Source: Eucommia ulmoides
Lineage: Eukaryota > Streptophyta > Magnoliopsida > Garryales > Eucommiaceae
Assembly: GCA_016647705.1 (NCBI GenBank)
Contig: CM028335.1
Span: 10,678,905 to 10,742,904, forward strand
Reading direction: 5' to 3'
DNA: 64,000 bases
The notes under the pieces are model-generated. The model was not told the origin of the DNA. It did no database searches and saw nothing but the letters and a program-made list of their open reading frames with translations. Position numbers and translations under genes: made by a program. Positions 44,895 to 55,617 of the stretch are shown piece after piece (positions within the stretch are counted from its first letter, which is position 1; the number at the start of each line of letters is the position of its first letter).

Positions 44895-46645
44895 TTGTCC
44901 TTGACAAAAGGTTCGAGTGTCCAATTGGTCCCTATTATTTACAACTCGACACATTTATCTTTGATATTTCAAAATCGTTTCAAATTAGTCCCTGAAGTAA
45001 ATTCCGTTAAGTCAACTAACGATCAACGTTTCATTAAAGACATTTTAGTGTTTTTATTCAAAGAGGTTAATTTTAAAAAGTCATATAAACTTAAGGGGTC
45101 AAAATATTTTTTTTTTACTTTTAATTTTGTCTCTTCTTCTTTGTCTCTGCACCACCAAACCAAACACCCTCCACACACAGCCAACATACAAACCTTAAAA
45201 ACAAAGATTATCAATTTGTGTTCTACACATATTGTAGTTTCGTACTATAGTACAATTTATTTTCGTACACAAGCTCAAAACTTCTTCAAACCAATAACAC
45301 AACGCATACCAATCTAAATGATAAAAATATTGGAAAAATTACACAATTTCTAATTTATTTTTCTGCAATACAATTTGTAATTTATTTTTCTGCAATATTA
45401 TGTTTATTCTAAACTAATTTTGTATAGGCCACCATTTGATAACACTTTTCTTATTTAATTTTTCGCTTTTACATGAAAAAATAATTAAAAATATAAACAT
45501 CCTTTGTTTTGCACTTTAAAAAAAGTACTCTCGAACGAACCAGGATTTCGATTTCGAAATCGAAACCCAATTAACCATTTTAATTAAAAAAAAAAAATAC
45601 TTACAAAAACTTTTGGTACCAAACGGTACCTAATGACACTCTTTTATACACAGCGGTTTAGACAAATCAATAATACAATACATACTTCACATATCTAACC
45701 AATATAATTTAAAAAAATCAGCAGATTGTAAAAAATAAAACATATGTGCAAATCTAAAAAAATAAATAGAAACCCAATAAATGACAAAATTATTGAAAAA
45801 CAAATCCTAAACCACAATTAAACTCTAAGCCACAATTAAAATCAAAATCAAAATCCTAAACCCTTATTGAAATTGAAATTAAAATCGAACTCTAAACTCC
45901 AATCGAAATCGAAACTCTATAAGCAGACGAAATCGATGACAACGGCAACGAGGTCGATTTCTAAATGGAGAATAAGACGAAGACGACGAAGACGAAGATG
46001 ACGAAGACGAAGACGACGAACATGAACGAACCAGGGTTTCGATTTCAAAATCGAAATTGAAACCCAAATCGAAACCCAATTTCGAAATCGAAATCGAAAT
46101 AGAGAAGAAGACGAAGACGATGAATGTGACGGAGAAGACGACGATGAAGACGATGCAGGTGATAGCGAAAAAGACGAAGATGATGATGAGGGAGAACAGG
46201 GACGGTGAGGGAGAGCATGCGTCTTTGGCGAAGGCCGACGGGACCATGGACGGTTCTCCTCCATTTTCTTCTCCTTCGGCGCACACGTCGCTGACGTGGC
46301 GGAGGGATCAGAAGTACTGTTGGTGTGGGAGTAGTGGAGTTTGGGGGCGGTGCTGCAGAGAAAGAAAAAAACATTAAAAAGAAAAGAAAAAAAATATTTG
46401 ACCCTTTAAGTTTAACAAAATATGCAAATAATTCCCATTAAATTAATAAGAATGAAATGGCGTATGTACCCTTAGTCAAATAATCACATGCTTATCATGT
46501 GACTGTTTCCATCAAATTTCTCCAAATTTTATTAACGGAATCCGACCCAAGGGCCAATTTAAAATAATTTTAAAATATTAAAGACAAATATATCGAGTTA
46601 CAAATAATAGAGACCAATTGGACACATGAGTTATTTGTCAAGAAC
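44895..46645. mobile_element. Element with ~115-bp terminal inverted repeats, Pack-MULE-like
   Basis: The left end (TTGTCCTTGACAAAAGG, GTGTCCAATTGGTCCCTATT, AACTCGACACATTT, 44895-45012) is mirrored at 46521-46645 (TTGTTCTTGACAAATAAC, GTGTCCAATTGGTCTCTATT, AACTCGATATATTT on the minus strand). The interior is not transposon-like: a pyrimidine-rich stretch (45115-45190) and, at 45960-46370, a less AT-rich stretch with (GAAGAC)n and GGTTTCGATTTC words. A capture of genomic sequence is possible. No protein family was recognised in the interior. The flanks are A-runs, so a target duplication cannot be judged. Confidence 0.55.
45965..46025. repeat. (GAAGAC/GACGAA)n microsatellite-like tract
   Basis: Imperfect hexamer repeats of GAAGACGAC type, giving spurious Ser-rich frames on the minus strand and Asp/Glu-rich ones on the plus strand. 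Confidence 0.8.
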
Positions 46646-47563
46646 AAAAAAAAATCTTTATTCCTAAGATAAATGAATAGATATATTTACCCATATACAT
46701 AAATATAATGAACAACCCTACTTCCATTTCAGACTTCAGCTTGCCCTCTGTTCTCTCTCTCTCTCTATCTTCCTCACAGCTGCTACCTAACGCTAGTGCT
46801 AGACGAAAACGACGACGCCGAAACCACCAGACCGCCATCGGTGCAACATAGAGGGAGAGCGGCGAGTTCATGGGCTTCCGGCAGCCTTCTACTCTATGAA
46901 ATCAACGCCGCCTCTTCGCTCCCAGCGTTCATTGTACGAAATCAATAGTGCCTCTTCGCTCCCACCGCCATTGACATCTAACTGCAAAGTAGATTAGGTT
47001 GTATAGAGATAAAAGCCTTATTCTTCCACTTCTATTTTGTGGTTTCGATTCATATTATTTTCGTTTGCCTATTTATCGAAATTTAGGTTTGATTTTGTAT
47101 GGATCTATCTTCTAGGGTGCCTGATTTCATCGTCCTTTCGTTCGTTTTCATCTTTTTTTTTTTCCTCCTTTCCTTGCTCGCACATTTTTCTAGGGCTTCG
47201 GCAGCCATTATTTCTGACGGCTACGTTGTCACTGGCCGTTGCCGTCGGGCGTTGCCGGTTGGTTTGGGGTGGTTCTGTATTTCTGATTATTGCACATTTC
47301 TCCCGTTATTAATTCCTTTCTTTTCCTATCCAAAAAAAAATAGGGTAATTGTATTTCGTTAATCGTCAGATCTGGAATTCCCAGATGCTCCGTGCTCGCC
47401 ATTCACCGCTCGTCGTACCATGCTCGTTTCTGTGATTTCTGTTGCCCTGTTAGTTTGGAATTTTTCGGGGTGAATGTTCATTTTTTAGTGTTTTGTATTT
47501 TCCAGATCTTTGGGTGGACGTTCGTTTTGCGTTGTTTTTTTGGTGGATCGGTACAGATTTGAT
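46646..47563. other. Left flank of the large MULE, no gene recognised
   Basis: A (CT)n tract is at about 46755-46772. A GC-richer patch at 46780-46980 holds two copies of GTACGAAATCAA/CTATGAAATCAA followed by GCCTCTTCGCTCCCA. From 47040 the sequence is T-rich and intron-like. The phrase GTGAATGTTCATTT (about 47471) recurs several times beyond the right end of the MULE, so both flanks probably belonged to one repeat-rich locus before the insertion. Confidence 0.4.
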
Positions 47564-47573
47564 ATGATTTATT
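47564..47573 (+). repeat. Target-site duplication, left
   Basis: ATGATTTATT, identical to 61688-61697. Confidence 0.92.
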
Positions 47574-48100
47574 GAGTTGTTTACCTATTAAATATTAAAA
47601 AAAAAAAAAATTACTGAATGAGAATAGTTTTTAACTTATTTACGTGAATAATGCATTTCGCCCTTGTGAAGGGCGAAATCGAATTTTTTTTTTTTTTTTT
47701 TTTTTTTATCCCGCGCTTGTGAACAGCGGGATCAAAAAAAATTAATTTAATTTGATCCCGCCCTTGTGAAGGGCGGGATCAATCCCGCCCTTCACAAGGG
47801 CGGGATCAAATGGATTTTTTTATTTTTTTTAAAATGTGATCCCACCCTTATGAAGGGCGGGATCACCAAACGGCGACCAGCCGTTAACACGGCTGGTCGC
47901 CGTTTGCTTTGGCCGGTCAAACGACCGGCCAAAGCTGCAGAGAAGGCAGCCTAAAAAGGCTGCCTTTTCCCCTTTTTTTTTTTCGCAGGCTATTTTTTGT
48001 TTTTTTATAGGTATAGGTATAGGTTTAGCTTTAATTTGAAATTTTAAAATCTCGATATATGTGCACAATTTCGCCTATAAATATCACTTACCGGATTTCA
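47574..48100 (+). repeat. Left terminal inverted repeat, outer part with eight hairpins
   Basis: Outermost 80 bp are AT-rich. Then, at 47655-47968, come eight short palindromes. The first is ATTTCGCCCTT with its complement, followed by four of the ATCCCGCCCTT type (one pair abutting at 47754-47807, one with CGC/CAG changes in the stem). The last three are AACGGCGACCAGCCGT, CTTTGGCCGGTC and AAGGCAGCC stems with 3-6 base loops. The same eight recur in mirror order at 61274-61607. Confidence 0.88.
48075..48085 (+). promoter_or_regulatory. TATA box of the left (transposase) promoter
   Basis: CTATAAATATC, about 135 bp upstream of a GT splice donor and identical to the right-end copy at 61183-61193 on the minus strand. 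Transcription would start near 48107-48115. Confidence 0.7.
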
Positions 48101-48106
48101 TTAAAA

Positions 48107-48209
48107 TTCACATTTCTTCATTTACTCCTTCTCTCATTTGTTCTTCATTTTGATATTTTTTTGTTCTAGTTACACTTCTTCTATTCAGACTTCTACTCCT
48201 CTATTCACA
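48107..48209 (+). other. Predicted non-coding leader exon of the transposase transcript
   Basis: A pyrimidine-rich, ATG-poor leader ending TCTATTCACAG before the donor GTTAGTATA at 48210. The matching acceptor is proposed at AATGATAG (50968), 9 bases before the transposase start codon. The resulting intron is about 2.76 kb. Confidence 0.6.
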
Positions 48210-48539
48210 GGTTAGTATATTTTTAACGTTTTTTTAATTTATTTGTTAATTTAATTAGTATATTTTTTATCTTTATTTGTTAGTTAGTTGGTTAGTTTAA
48301 TTTGTTAATTTAATTGTTGAATTAAAAATTATACTTTGGTCATTTTTACATGTTTAAGAAAATATAAAATAATATATTATTTCAAAAAAAATGTTAGTTA
48401 GTTAGTTTAATTTTTTACTCTAGCTATTTAATTAAAAAAATATACACTTTGACCCCTAAAAGTATAACAACTAGAAAAATATAAATTTTTAATATATTAT
48501 TTTAAAATAAATTATTAGTTAGTTTGTTTGTTTTGTTAA

Positions 48540-50710
48540 TTTAATTTGTTTAATTAGTTGGTTAGTTTAATTTGTTAATTTAGTTGTTAAATTAAAAATT
48601 ACACTTTGTCTCCTTTCACATGTGTAGAAAAATATACACTTTGGCCCCTGAAATTTTTTCAATTACAAAAATATAAAATTTTCAACCTAACGTTTTAAAA
48701 TAAATTGTTAGTTAGTTTCATTTTTGAATTTTGTTATTTAATTTAAAATGTATTTATTTAATTTGTTAATTTAGTTGTTAAATTAAAAATTACACTTTCG
48801 CCCCATGTGTACGAAAATATAAATCAACATATTACATTTTTAGTTAGTTTAATTTTCTAATTTAGCTATTTAATTAAAAATACACTTTGGCCACTGAAAT
48901 TTTGATAATTAGAAAAATATAAAATTAAAATACCTATTATTTTGTTTAATTTGTTAATTTAGTTGTTAAATTAAAAATTACACTTTCGCCCCGTTCACAT
49001 GTGTAGGAAAATATAAATCAACATATTACATTTTTAGTTAGTTTAATTTTCTAATTTAGCTATTTAATTAAAAATATACACTTTGGCCCCTTAAATTTTG
49101 ATAATTAGAAAAATATAAAATTAAAATACCTATTATTTGTTTAATTTAGTTGTTAAATTAAAAATTACACTTTGTCTCCTTTCACATGTGTAGAAAAATA
49201 TACACTTTGGCCCCTGAAATTTTTTCAATTACAAAAATATAAAATTTTCAACCTAACGTTTTAAAATAAATTGTTAGTTAGTTTCATTTTTGAATTTTGT
49301 TATTTAATTTAAAATGTATTTATTTAATTTTTTAATTTAGTTGTTAAATTAAAAATTACACTTTCGCCCCATGTGTACGAAAATATAAATCAACATATTA
49401 CATTTTTAGTTAGTTTAATTTTCTAATTTAGCTATTTAATTAAAAATACACTTTGGCCACTGAAATTTTGATAATTAGAAAAATATAAAATTAAAATACC
49501 TATTATTTTGTTTAATTTGTTAATTTAGTTGTTAAATTAAAAATTACACTTTCGCCCCGTTCACATGTGTAGGAAAATATAAATCAACATATTACATTTT
49601 TAGTTAGTTTAATTTTGTAATTTAGCTATTTAATTAAAAATATACACTTTGGCCCCTTAAATTTTGATAATTAGAAAAATATAAAATTAAAATACCTATT
49701 ATTTGTTTAATTTAGTTGTTAAATTAAAAATTACACTTTGTCTCCTTTCACATGTGTAGAAAAATATACACTTTGGCCCCTGAAATTTTTTCAATTACAA
49801 AAATATAAAATTTTCAACCTAACGTTTTAAAATAAATTGTTAGTTAGTTTCATTTTTGAATTTTGTTATTTAATTTAAAATGTATTTATTTAATTTGTTA
49901 ATTTAGTTGTTAAATTAAAAATTACACTTTCGCCCCATGTGTACGAAAATATAAATCAACATATTACATTTTTAGTTAGTTTAATTTTCTAATTTAGCTA
50001 TTTAATTAAAAATACACTTTGGCCCCTGAAATTTTGATAATTAGAAAAATATAAAATTAAAATACCTATTATTTTGTTTAATTTGTTAATTTAGTTGTTA
50101 AATTAAAAATTACACTTTCGCCCCGTTCACATGTATAGGAAAATATAAATCAACATATTACATTTTTAGTTAGTTTAATTTTCTAATTTAGCTATTTAAT
50201 TAAAAATATACACTTTGGCCCCTTAAATTTTGATAATTAGAAAAATATAAAATTAAAATACCTATTATTTGTTTAATTTAGTTGTTAAATTAAAAATTAC
50301 ACTTTCGCCCCTTTCACATGTGTACGAAAATATACACTTTGGCCCTTGAAATTTTTTCAATTACAAAAATATTAAATATCAACCTATTGTTTTAAAATAA
50401 ATTGTTAGTTAGTTTCATTTTTTAATTTCGTTATTTAATTTAAAATGTATTTATTTAATTTGTTAATTTAGTTGTTAAATTAAAAATTACACTTTCGCCC
50501 CTTTCACATGTGTACGAAAATATACACTTTGGCTCTTGAAATTTTTTCAATTAGAAAAATATTAAATATTCAACCTATTGTTTTAAAATAAATTGTTAGT
50601 TAGTTTCATTTTTTAATTTCGTTATTTAATTTAAAATGTATTTATTTAATTTGTTAATTTAGTTATTAAATTAAAAATTACACTTTCGCCTCTTTCACAT
50701 TGGAATATGA
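48540..50710 (+). repeat. Left intronic array of ~188-bp tandem repeats (higher-order ~565 bp)
   Basis: About 12 copies of a unit containing CACTTTCGCCCC or CACTTTGTCTCC, ATGTGTA, CACTTTGGCCCCT and AAATTAAAAATTA. Marker positions near 48604, 48793, 48981, 49169, 49358, 49546, 49734, 49925, 50115, 50304, 50491 and 50682 give a period of about 188. The CTTTGTCTCC variant recurs every third unit (48604, 49169, 49734), so a 565-bp triplet was itself amplified. Confidence 0.88.
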
Positions 50711-50977
50711 TGTACAAATTGTGCACTTTCATTCCTCAAATTAATTGAATCTATTTAGTTGATATTAGCTTGACGTGGAATTTATATTCGATTTAGAGTT
50801 AAAGTTAAAATAATTATTGAATAAATTCAAAATAAGTAAAATATTAAGGATTGAAAATAAATTACTCTAACCCATAAAAAATGAACATTATAAACCAACA
50901 TACTTTTGTGATTGAGTTTTAGTTAACGATATTTTTTTCTTGTTTTGTTTTGCCTTGTCAAATGATAGCCGCTTGAA

Positions 50978-53778
50978 ATGGATCACGTTCGATTGTTATT
51001 GTATTGGGGTGGTAGAATATTGGAAGGTACGGAGTTCGGGGTTTGTTATAGTACATCAGTTGTAAAATCTTTGGTTGTCCGTAGGGGAACAAGCTTAAAT
51101 GAATTAATTGAGACGCTAAAACCATGTGTTCTTGAAGATGGGGTTACTGGAATTTTGAAACTAAAGTGTAGGATGCCGATGGCTCTTTTCGGGTCGAACT
51201 ATAAATATACCTTGTTTTCTATCGAGGATGACTCAGCATTAAACCAAGTGCTTGAGTTACCTCTTTATATACCCTCCCTTCTTGCTGTTGAAGTATATGT
51301 AGAGATAGAACGGGCATTTGATGATGGTCCAAATTTTTTTCCCCCAAGTGGTCATTTTACCAACTTAATGACCCAGAGTTTAAATCCGTACAGTACCCAA
51401 TCTGACGGACAATTTTTCGGCACCGTTCCCCAAGCAGTCCAATCTAATTACACCATCCCACCCCCTTACAGTCTAGAACAATATCATTCCCACAATACTC
51501 CTATGCTGCACCCCCAATTACTTGAGTCTAATTACACCGTCCCACTCCTCTATATTCCAGAGCAAGATCATTCTCATAGTATGATTGACCGTGGTCATGG
51601 CACCAGCTCTGCTCTTCCACATCCCCATTATTCACCGAGTAGTCCGCCGCAAGATAACATAAGTAATTATGGTGGTGACTTTGATACAATTGATAGTCGC
51701 GACGATGTGTCAGAAGAAGAGTTCGATGCGGATTTAGCGTTTCAGCCAGACGAAGATGTAGATACTGGGCCTAGCGGGCAAGGGGGTGAAAATCAGCAAT
51801 TGGAGTTAGACAATGTAATTTCATTTTTCAATAACTTGGAATGGGGTGACGACGATGACTTGGCGAAATACGAGCCGAAGTTGCGGAAGAATTTTTGGAC
51901 ACCGGAGATGGACGAATTCCGTACTGGTATGGTCTTTAAGGACAAGGAACATCTCCAGCAGGCCGTCAAATTTTACCACTTGAAAAAGAACAAAGAGTTT
52001 TATGTCTCGCAAACGAACAAGAAGCTCTGGTCGATTAATTGTTCGCATGGATGCGATTGGAGGTTGCGGGCGGGGAGGAAAAAAAGTCACGGTATGTTTG
52101 AGATTACACAGTATGAGGGGCAACACACATGTTTCTATAATCATACTGCTGTAGATCATAAAAATTTGGATTCTGCACTCATTTCGAACCTAATACTTGG
52201 ACAAGTAGAACAGGATCCAGAATTGAAGATTGGCGTCATTGTGGCTTACGTGAAGGAGGCTCATGGATACACTATCTCCTATAGAAAAGCTTGGTTGGCT
52301 AGATCTAAAGCCATTGAGACCTTGTTCGGAGATTGGGATGAATCATACCGGAAGTTACCGAAATTTATGGTCGCGTTGCAGCACTACAATGCAGGTACGA
52401 TTGTCGAGTGGCGCACTGTGTCGACTGATATGCCTGACTATAGGATGTTCGACATGGTATTTTGGGCATTCAAAGCTTCAGTCGACGGATGGCGTTATTG
52501 TCGCCCTGTAATCACCATTGACGGGACCCATTTGTATGGTAAATATGATGGAAAGATTTTAATCGCCATAGGAATGACGTCGTCCAACAAGTGCTACCCA
52601 TTGGCTTTTGCAGTCGTACCGACGGAGGATTACCGATGTTGGCGCTGGTTCATCTACATGCTTAAGCGTCATATTGTCGGTGATCGTCCTGAGGTTACAT
52701 TGATATCTGATAGACACGCCGGCATTATTAGTGCAGTTGACAATATTTGGCTTAATCAACATAACGAGCCCCTCCGATATCATCGATTTTGTTTGCGGCA
52801 CCTTTGTAGCAATTTCAATAAGATTGCTAAAAATCAGCATCTCAAAGATCTTGCTTGGAATGCAGGTGCTGCAACACAAATTCGAAAATACGATGCTATC
52901 ATGGAAGAGATCAAAAAGATTGATGTTCAGGCGCATGCATGGTTGAGCAATCATGCACCTTACAAATGGACCAGGGCACACGACAATGGTAAGCGTTGGG
53001 GAGTCATGACGACCAATTATGCAGAGGTATTTAACAATTGTTTAAAGGGTGCAAGAAATGTTCCAATAACTGCAGCCGTCAAGATTACGTTCTACAGGAT
53101 GGTTAAATACTTTGATATTGGTCGACAACAAGCTTTAAAGGACTCAGCTGACGGTTACGTATATGCTAAACACGTCGTTGATAAAATACAGAAATCTCAA
53201 GCCAAGTCTAAAACATACGAGATTCAAATATTCAATCGGTAATTTAGTATTCATTATTATTTTTTCACGTTACATATAATTGTTACGACATAATTTAACA
53301 ACTAAATATTTTTTTTTCTAGAGAGAATATGATCTTCCATGTGAAAACTAGGAAGACCCTTACTGGGGGCTTGATTCCTCATGAAGTCACACTAGGAGAT
53401 AACCCTGATTGCACATGTGGGAAGTTTAAAATTTGGCGATATCCGTGCTCCCATATGCTTGCGGCCACGGAGTATAGTGGAGTTAATGCATTCCGCTATA
53501 TTGCTGCTGAGTATACAATGACAAACCAATTGATGGCATGGGAGTCTTCGTTTAGGCCGATTCTTCATGAGGACTACTGGCTAGAGACCAATTTTCCGAA
53601 CCTCATTCCAGACCATGATAGACTTCGAGTTGTGCATCGTGGTCGACCCAATTCCACTCGCATTCAAAACGAGATGGATCAGTCGCGCAGAACAATGACA
53701 AATCGTTGCGGTTTATGTTCCCAAACTGGACATGATAGGCCAAAATGTCCATCCCGACCCCGCCATACACCCAATTGA
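50978..53778 (+). CDS. MURA-type (MULE) transposase, two exons, 905 aa
   Basis: Coding exons are 50978-53238 and 53322-53778. The donor CG|GTAATT and acceptor CTAG|AGAG join in phase to read IFNRENMIFHVKTRK. The N-terminal region (1-110) resembles the domain found at the start of many eudicot MULE proteins. An acidic, Pro/Tyr-rich linker follows (110-300). The MuDR DNA-binding zinc region is at about 307-385 (WTPEMDEF, CSHGCDWRLRAG, GQHTC). The DDE catalytic domain has D515 (TIDGTHL), D578 (ISDRHAG) and E683 (NYAEVFNN). The SWIM zinc finger has C784, C786, C796 and H798, and a CCHC knuckle has C883, C886, H891 and C896. Length and order fit the family, with no stops or missing catalytic residues. 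In the nucleus it should bind the element ends and catalyse cut-and-paste transposition. Confidence 0.95.
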
Positions 53779-53933
53779 TCTTATCGGTTTATTGTAATGA
53801 ATGTTTATGCTATTTTTTTTTGTTTTGTCAACTGTTATGTATTATAAATTCTATGCACTTGTTGCGCATATTGCCTTTATAATGAATCTTATATTTTGTT
53901 TATAAATATGATTAAATTTTAATTTCGTACTAA
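53733..53933 (+). repeat. Transposase 3'-end/spacer segment, inverted copy at 58056-58257
   Basis: This ~200-bp segment spans the last ~45 bases of the transposase CDS, its stop and most of the spacer to small gene 1, including a TATAAATA at 53901-53908. Its inverted counterpart lies just upstream of the PMD start codon. Shared words include AAATGTCCATCCCGACCC, CACCCAATTGATCTT and TTTATAAATATGATTAAA. Confidence 0.88.
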
Positions 53934-53950
53934 AATTAAAAGGATTGAAA

Positions 53951-54385
53951 ATGTACACGGTGAGAGATTTGTATCGTTCAATGGGACGTAACTGGCTTTT
54001 GGAAGACGAATTCTCATACTCTTTAGATCCAAGAGTTCGTTACTCTTCACGGTCGGTTGCAAGGATGCGGGAGGAATACACTTATCGTGTCAACCAATCA
54101 GAGGTTATGGTGGACGGATGCAGGCAATATAATATTCCAATAGTGCATCAATTGGCCAGAACAATGCCAACAGACACGCCGCATAATCTTCAAATGGCGT
54201 TGCATCGCTACCGTGAAGAAAATAACCGAATGCAAATTCGAATTTTTCGACATGAGCTTAAAACGACGGCACGTGAGTGTCTTGAACAAGGTTTGTTCGC
54301 CGAATCGCGTACTTACATGAGACATGCAAAGAGTCCTCAATATCAGTCAGATATTGAAATGTCTGATGATGAGAGTAATGTTTAA
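53951..54385 (+). CDS. Small MULE accessory gene 1, 144 aa, function unknown
   Basis: No known family was recognised. The ATG at 53951 is chosen because it follows a TATAAATA (53901) at a plausible distance and is the first ATG of the frame. The protein is basic in the centre and acidic at the end (SDIEMSDDESNV). Residues 39-48 (MREEYTYRVN), a Pro-containing segment (YNIPIVHQL) and 84-95 (LHRYREENNRMQ) align with small gene 2, so the two are paralogues. The 90-120 region is rich in Arg/Glu and likely helical. It lies 172 bp after the transposase stop on the same strand. By position it could be an accessory factor like those some MULEs encode beside the transposase, but no resemblance to MURB is visible. 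Confidence 0.75.
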   Translation: MYTVRDLYRSMGRNWLLEDEFSYSLDPRVRYSSRSVARMREEYTYRVNQSEVMVDGCRQYNIPIVHQLARTMPTDTPHNLQMALHRYREENNRMQIRIFRHELKTTARECLEQGLFAESRTYMRHAKSPQYQSDIEMSDDESNV

Positions 54386-54672
54386 TGAAGTAACGTTGGT
54401 GAATTGTAGTTTAATTATGTATTTCCTTTGAAATCTAATGTATCATTTCTACGTTAAATTATAATAACGTTACTTCTCCCAAACAACTGACTTTTTCTCT
54501 TTCAATTGATAGGTGATGTTGGGTTAGTTTTTTTTTTAATTTAAGGCTCGTATACATAAGTTATAAAACATAATTTTTCATTAATTATCTTTTTAAAAAA
54601 CTAATTTTTTTGTGAACTCTTAATTTGCAGTATAATATTTGTAAAGAAACTGTTCAGCCTATTATTTTCGTA

Positions 54673-55179
54673 ATGTCTTCACATATTAATTCAAGTGAAG
54701 AAAGTTCATATGGTTTTTCAAGTGAGGAGAACTCATATGGTGTTTGGGGTTGGCATGGACCGTGGGATCACCAAAGATGTTGGGTTTTAAAACCATATTA
54801 TGATGATTACTGGAGTGATCAAGAGACCAACCCGATAGAGTATCGCGTCGGTCTACGCCAAGAATGGGAATACAGGGTGAATGAGTCTAACAACCTTGTA
54901 TTTTGTTTGAGAAATCTTAATGCACCAGTTCCGCATCGTCGAAGTCTTCAGATGCCTCGACGATGTATAATTGATGACACAACCGAGATTGAAGATGCTA
55001 TTACACGAATTCGCCTGGAGAATAATCGAATGTTGTTGCGCAGAAATAGATATTATCTACTACAACTAGCCAATGAAATGGCTGCCGCAAGCAACAGAGC
55101 ACTCTCTCCAAACGAATACCATAACGTGATAAATAACAATGAATATTTGTCTGAGGGGTACATGTCGAATGAAGAATAA
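54673..55179 (+). CDS. Small MULE accessory gene 2, 168 aa, paralogue of gene 1
   Basis: Unrecognised protein. The frame is open further upstream, but the first ATG is at 54673 (MSSHINSSEESSYGF). A T-rich tract ending in TTTGCAG at 54630 looks like a splice acceptor, so a short leader exon probably precedes it; a candidate donor is GATAG|GTGATG near 54513. The Ser/Gly/Tyr/Trp-rich N-terminus (1-45) is unlike gene 1. The core shares LRQEWEYRVNESN (61-73), NAPVPH, a QMP word and TRIRLENNRMLLRR (111-124) with gene 1, and the tail is acidic (YMSNEE). It ends 438 bp from the convergent PMD stop. Confidence 0.75.
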   Translation: MSSHINSSEESSYGFSSEENSYGVWGWHGPWDHQRCWVLKPYYDDYWSDQETNPIEYRVGLRQEWEYRVNESNNLVFCLRNLNAPVPHRRSLQMPRRCIIDDTTEIEDAITRIRLENNRMLLRRNRYYLLQLANEMAAASNRALSPNEYHNVINNNEYLSEGYMSNEE

Positions 55180-55617
55180 TTAATTTTTTGCTCTGGTATT
55201 TTATTTTGGAGTGTTTTTATTGTCACTATTTTTATGATATTATGTACTGTATTTCTTATATACTGTCTTTGTTATGAGTTTTGTAACAAATATCGTTAAA
55301 TTTGTTTCCGTCTATGTAATATTTTTTTAATATAATATTTATGATTATTTTAACTTTAATCGCCTTTAATATTATACCGTTACGAGTTGTTTTGCCTTTT
55401 TAAGAATCTTTCCGGAATGTTAGACACATTGCTCGATCTCTCATTCAAATTCTGTATCTATTTGCGAAGCAATATATACGGTACATCAACAACTTTCTAA
55501 ATCTCCAGACGTTACAAAAAAATGTATTTACTAACTACATAAATTACTATATAACTATATATTTACAAAAAAAATGTATTTACATTTCTATAACTAAACT
55601 ATCAACTACATAACTAA

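Noticed and set aside
45879..46377. Ser-rich and Lys/Glu-rich frames on both strands
   Set aside because: Produced by the GAAGAC-type microsatellite. No homologous protein was recognised in the part outside it.
47655..47968. GC hairpins as bacterial-type terminators
   Set aside because: The context is a plant MULE end, the hairpins are repeated eight times and mirrored, and several sit upstream of the promoter.
48540..50710. Regular array of ~188-bp repeats as a CRISPR-like or satellite centromere array
   Set aside because: The units are contiguous without unique spacers, lie in a plant intron and are mirrored at the other end of the transposon.
51821..52981. Minus-strand frames of 112-140 codons inside the transposase
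   Set aside because: They are antisense shadows of a well-supported conserved coding exon.
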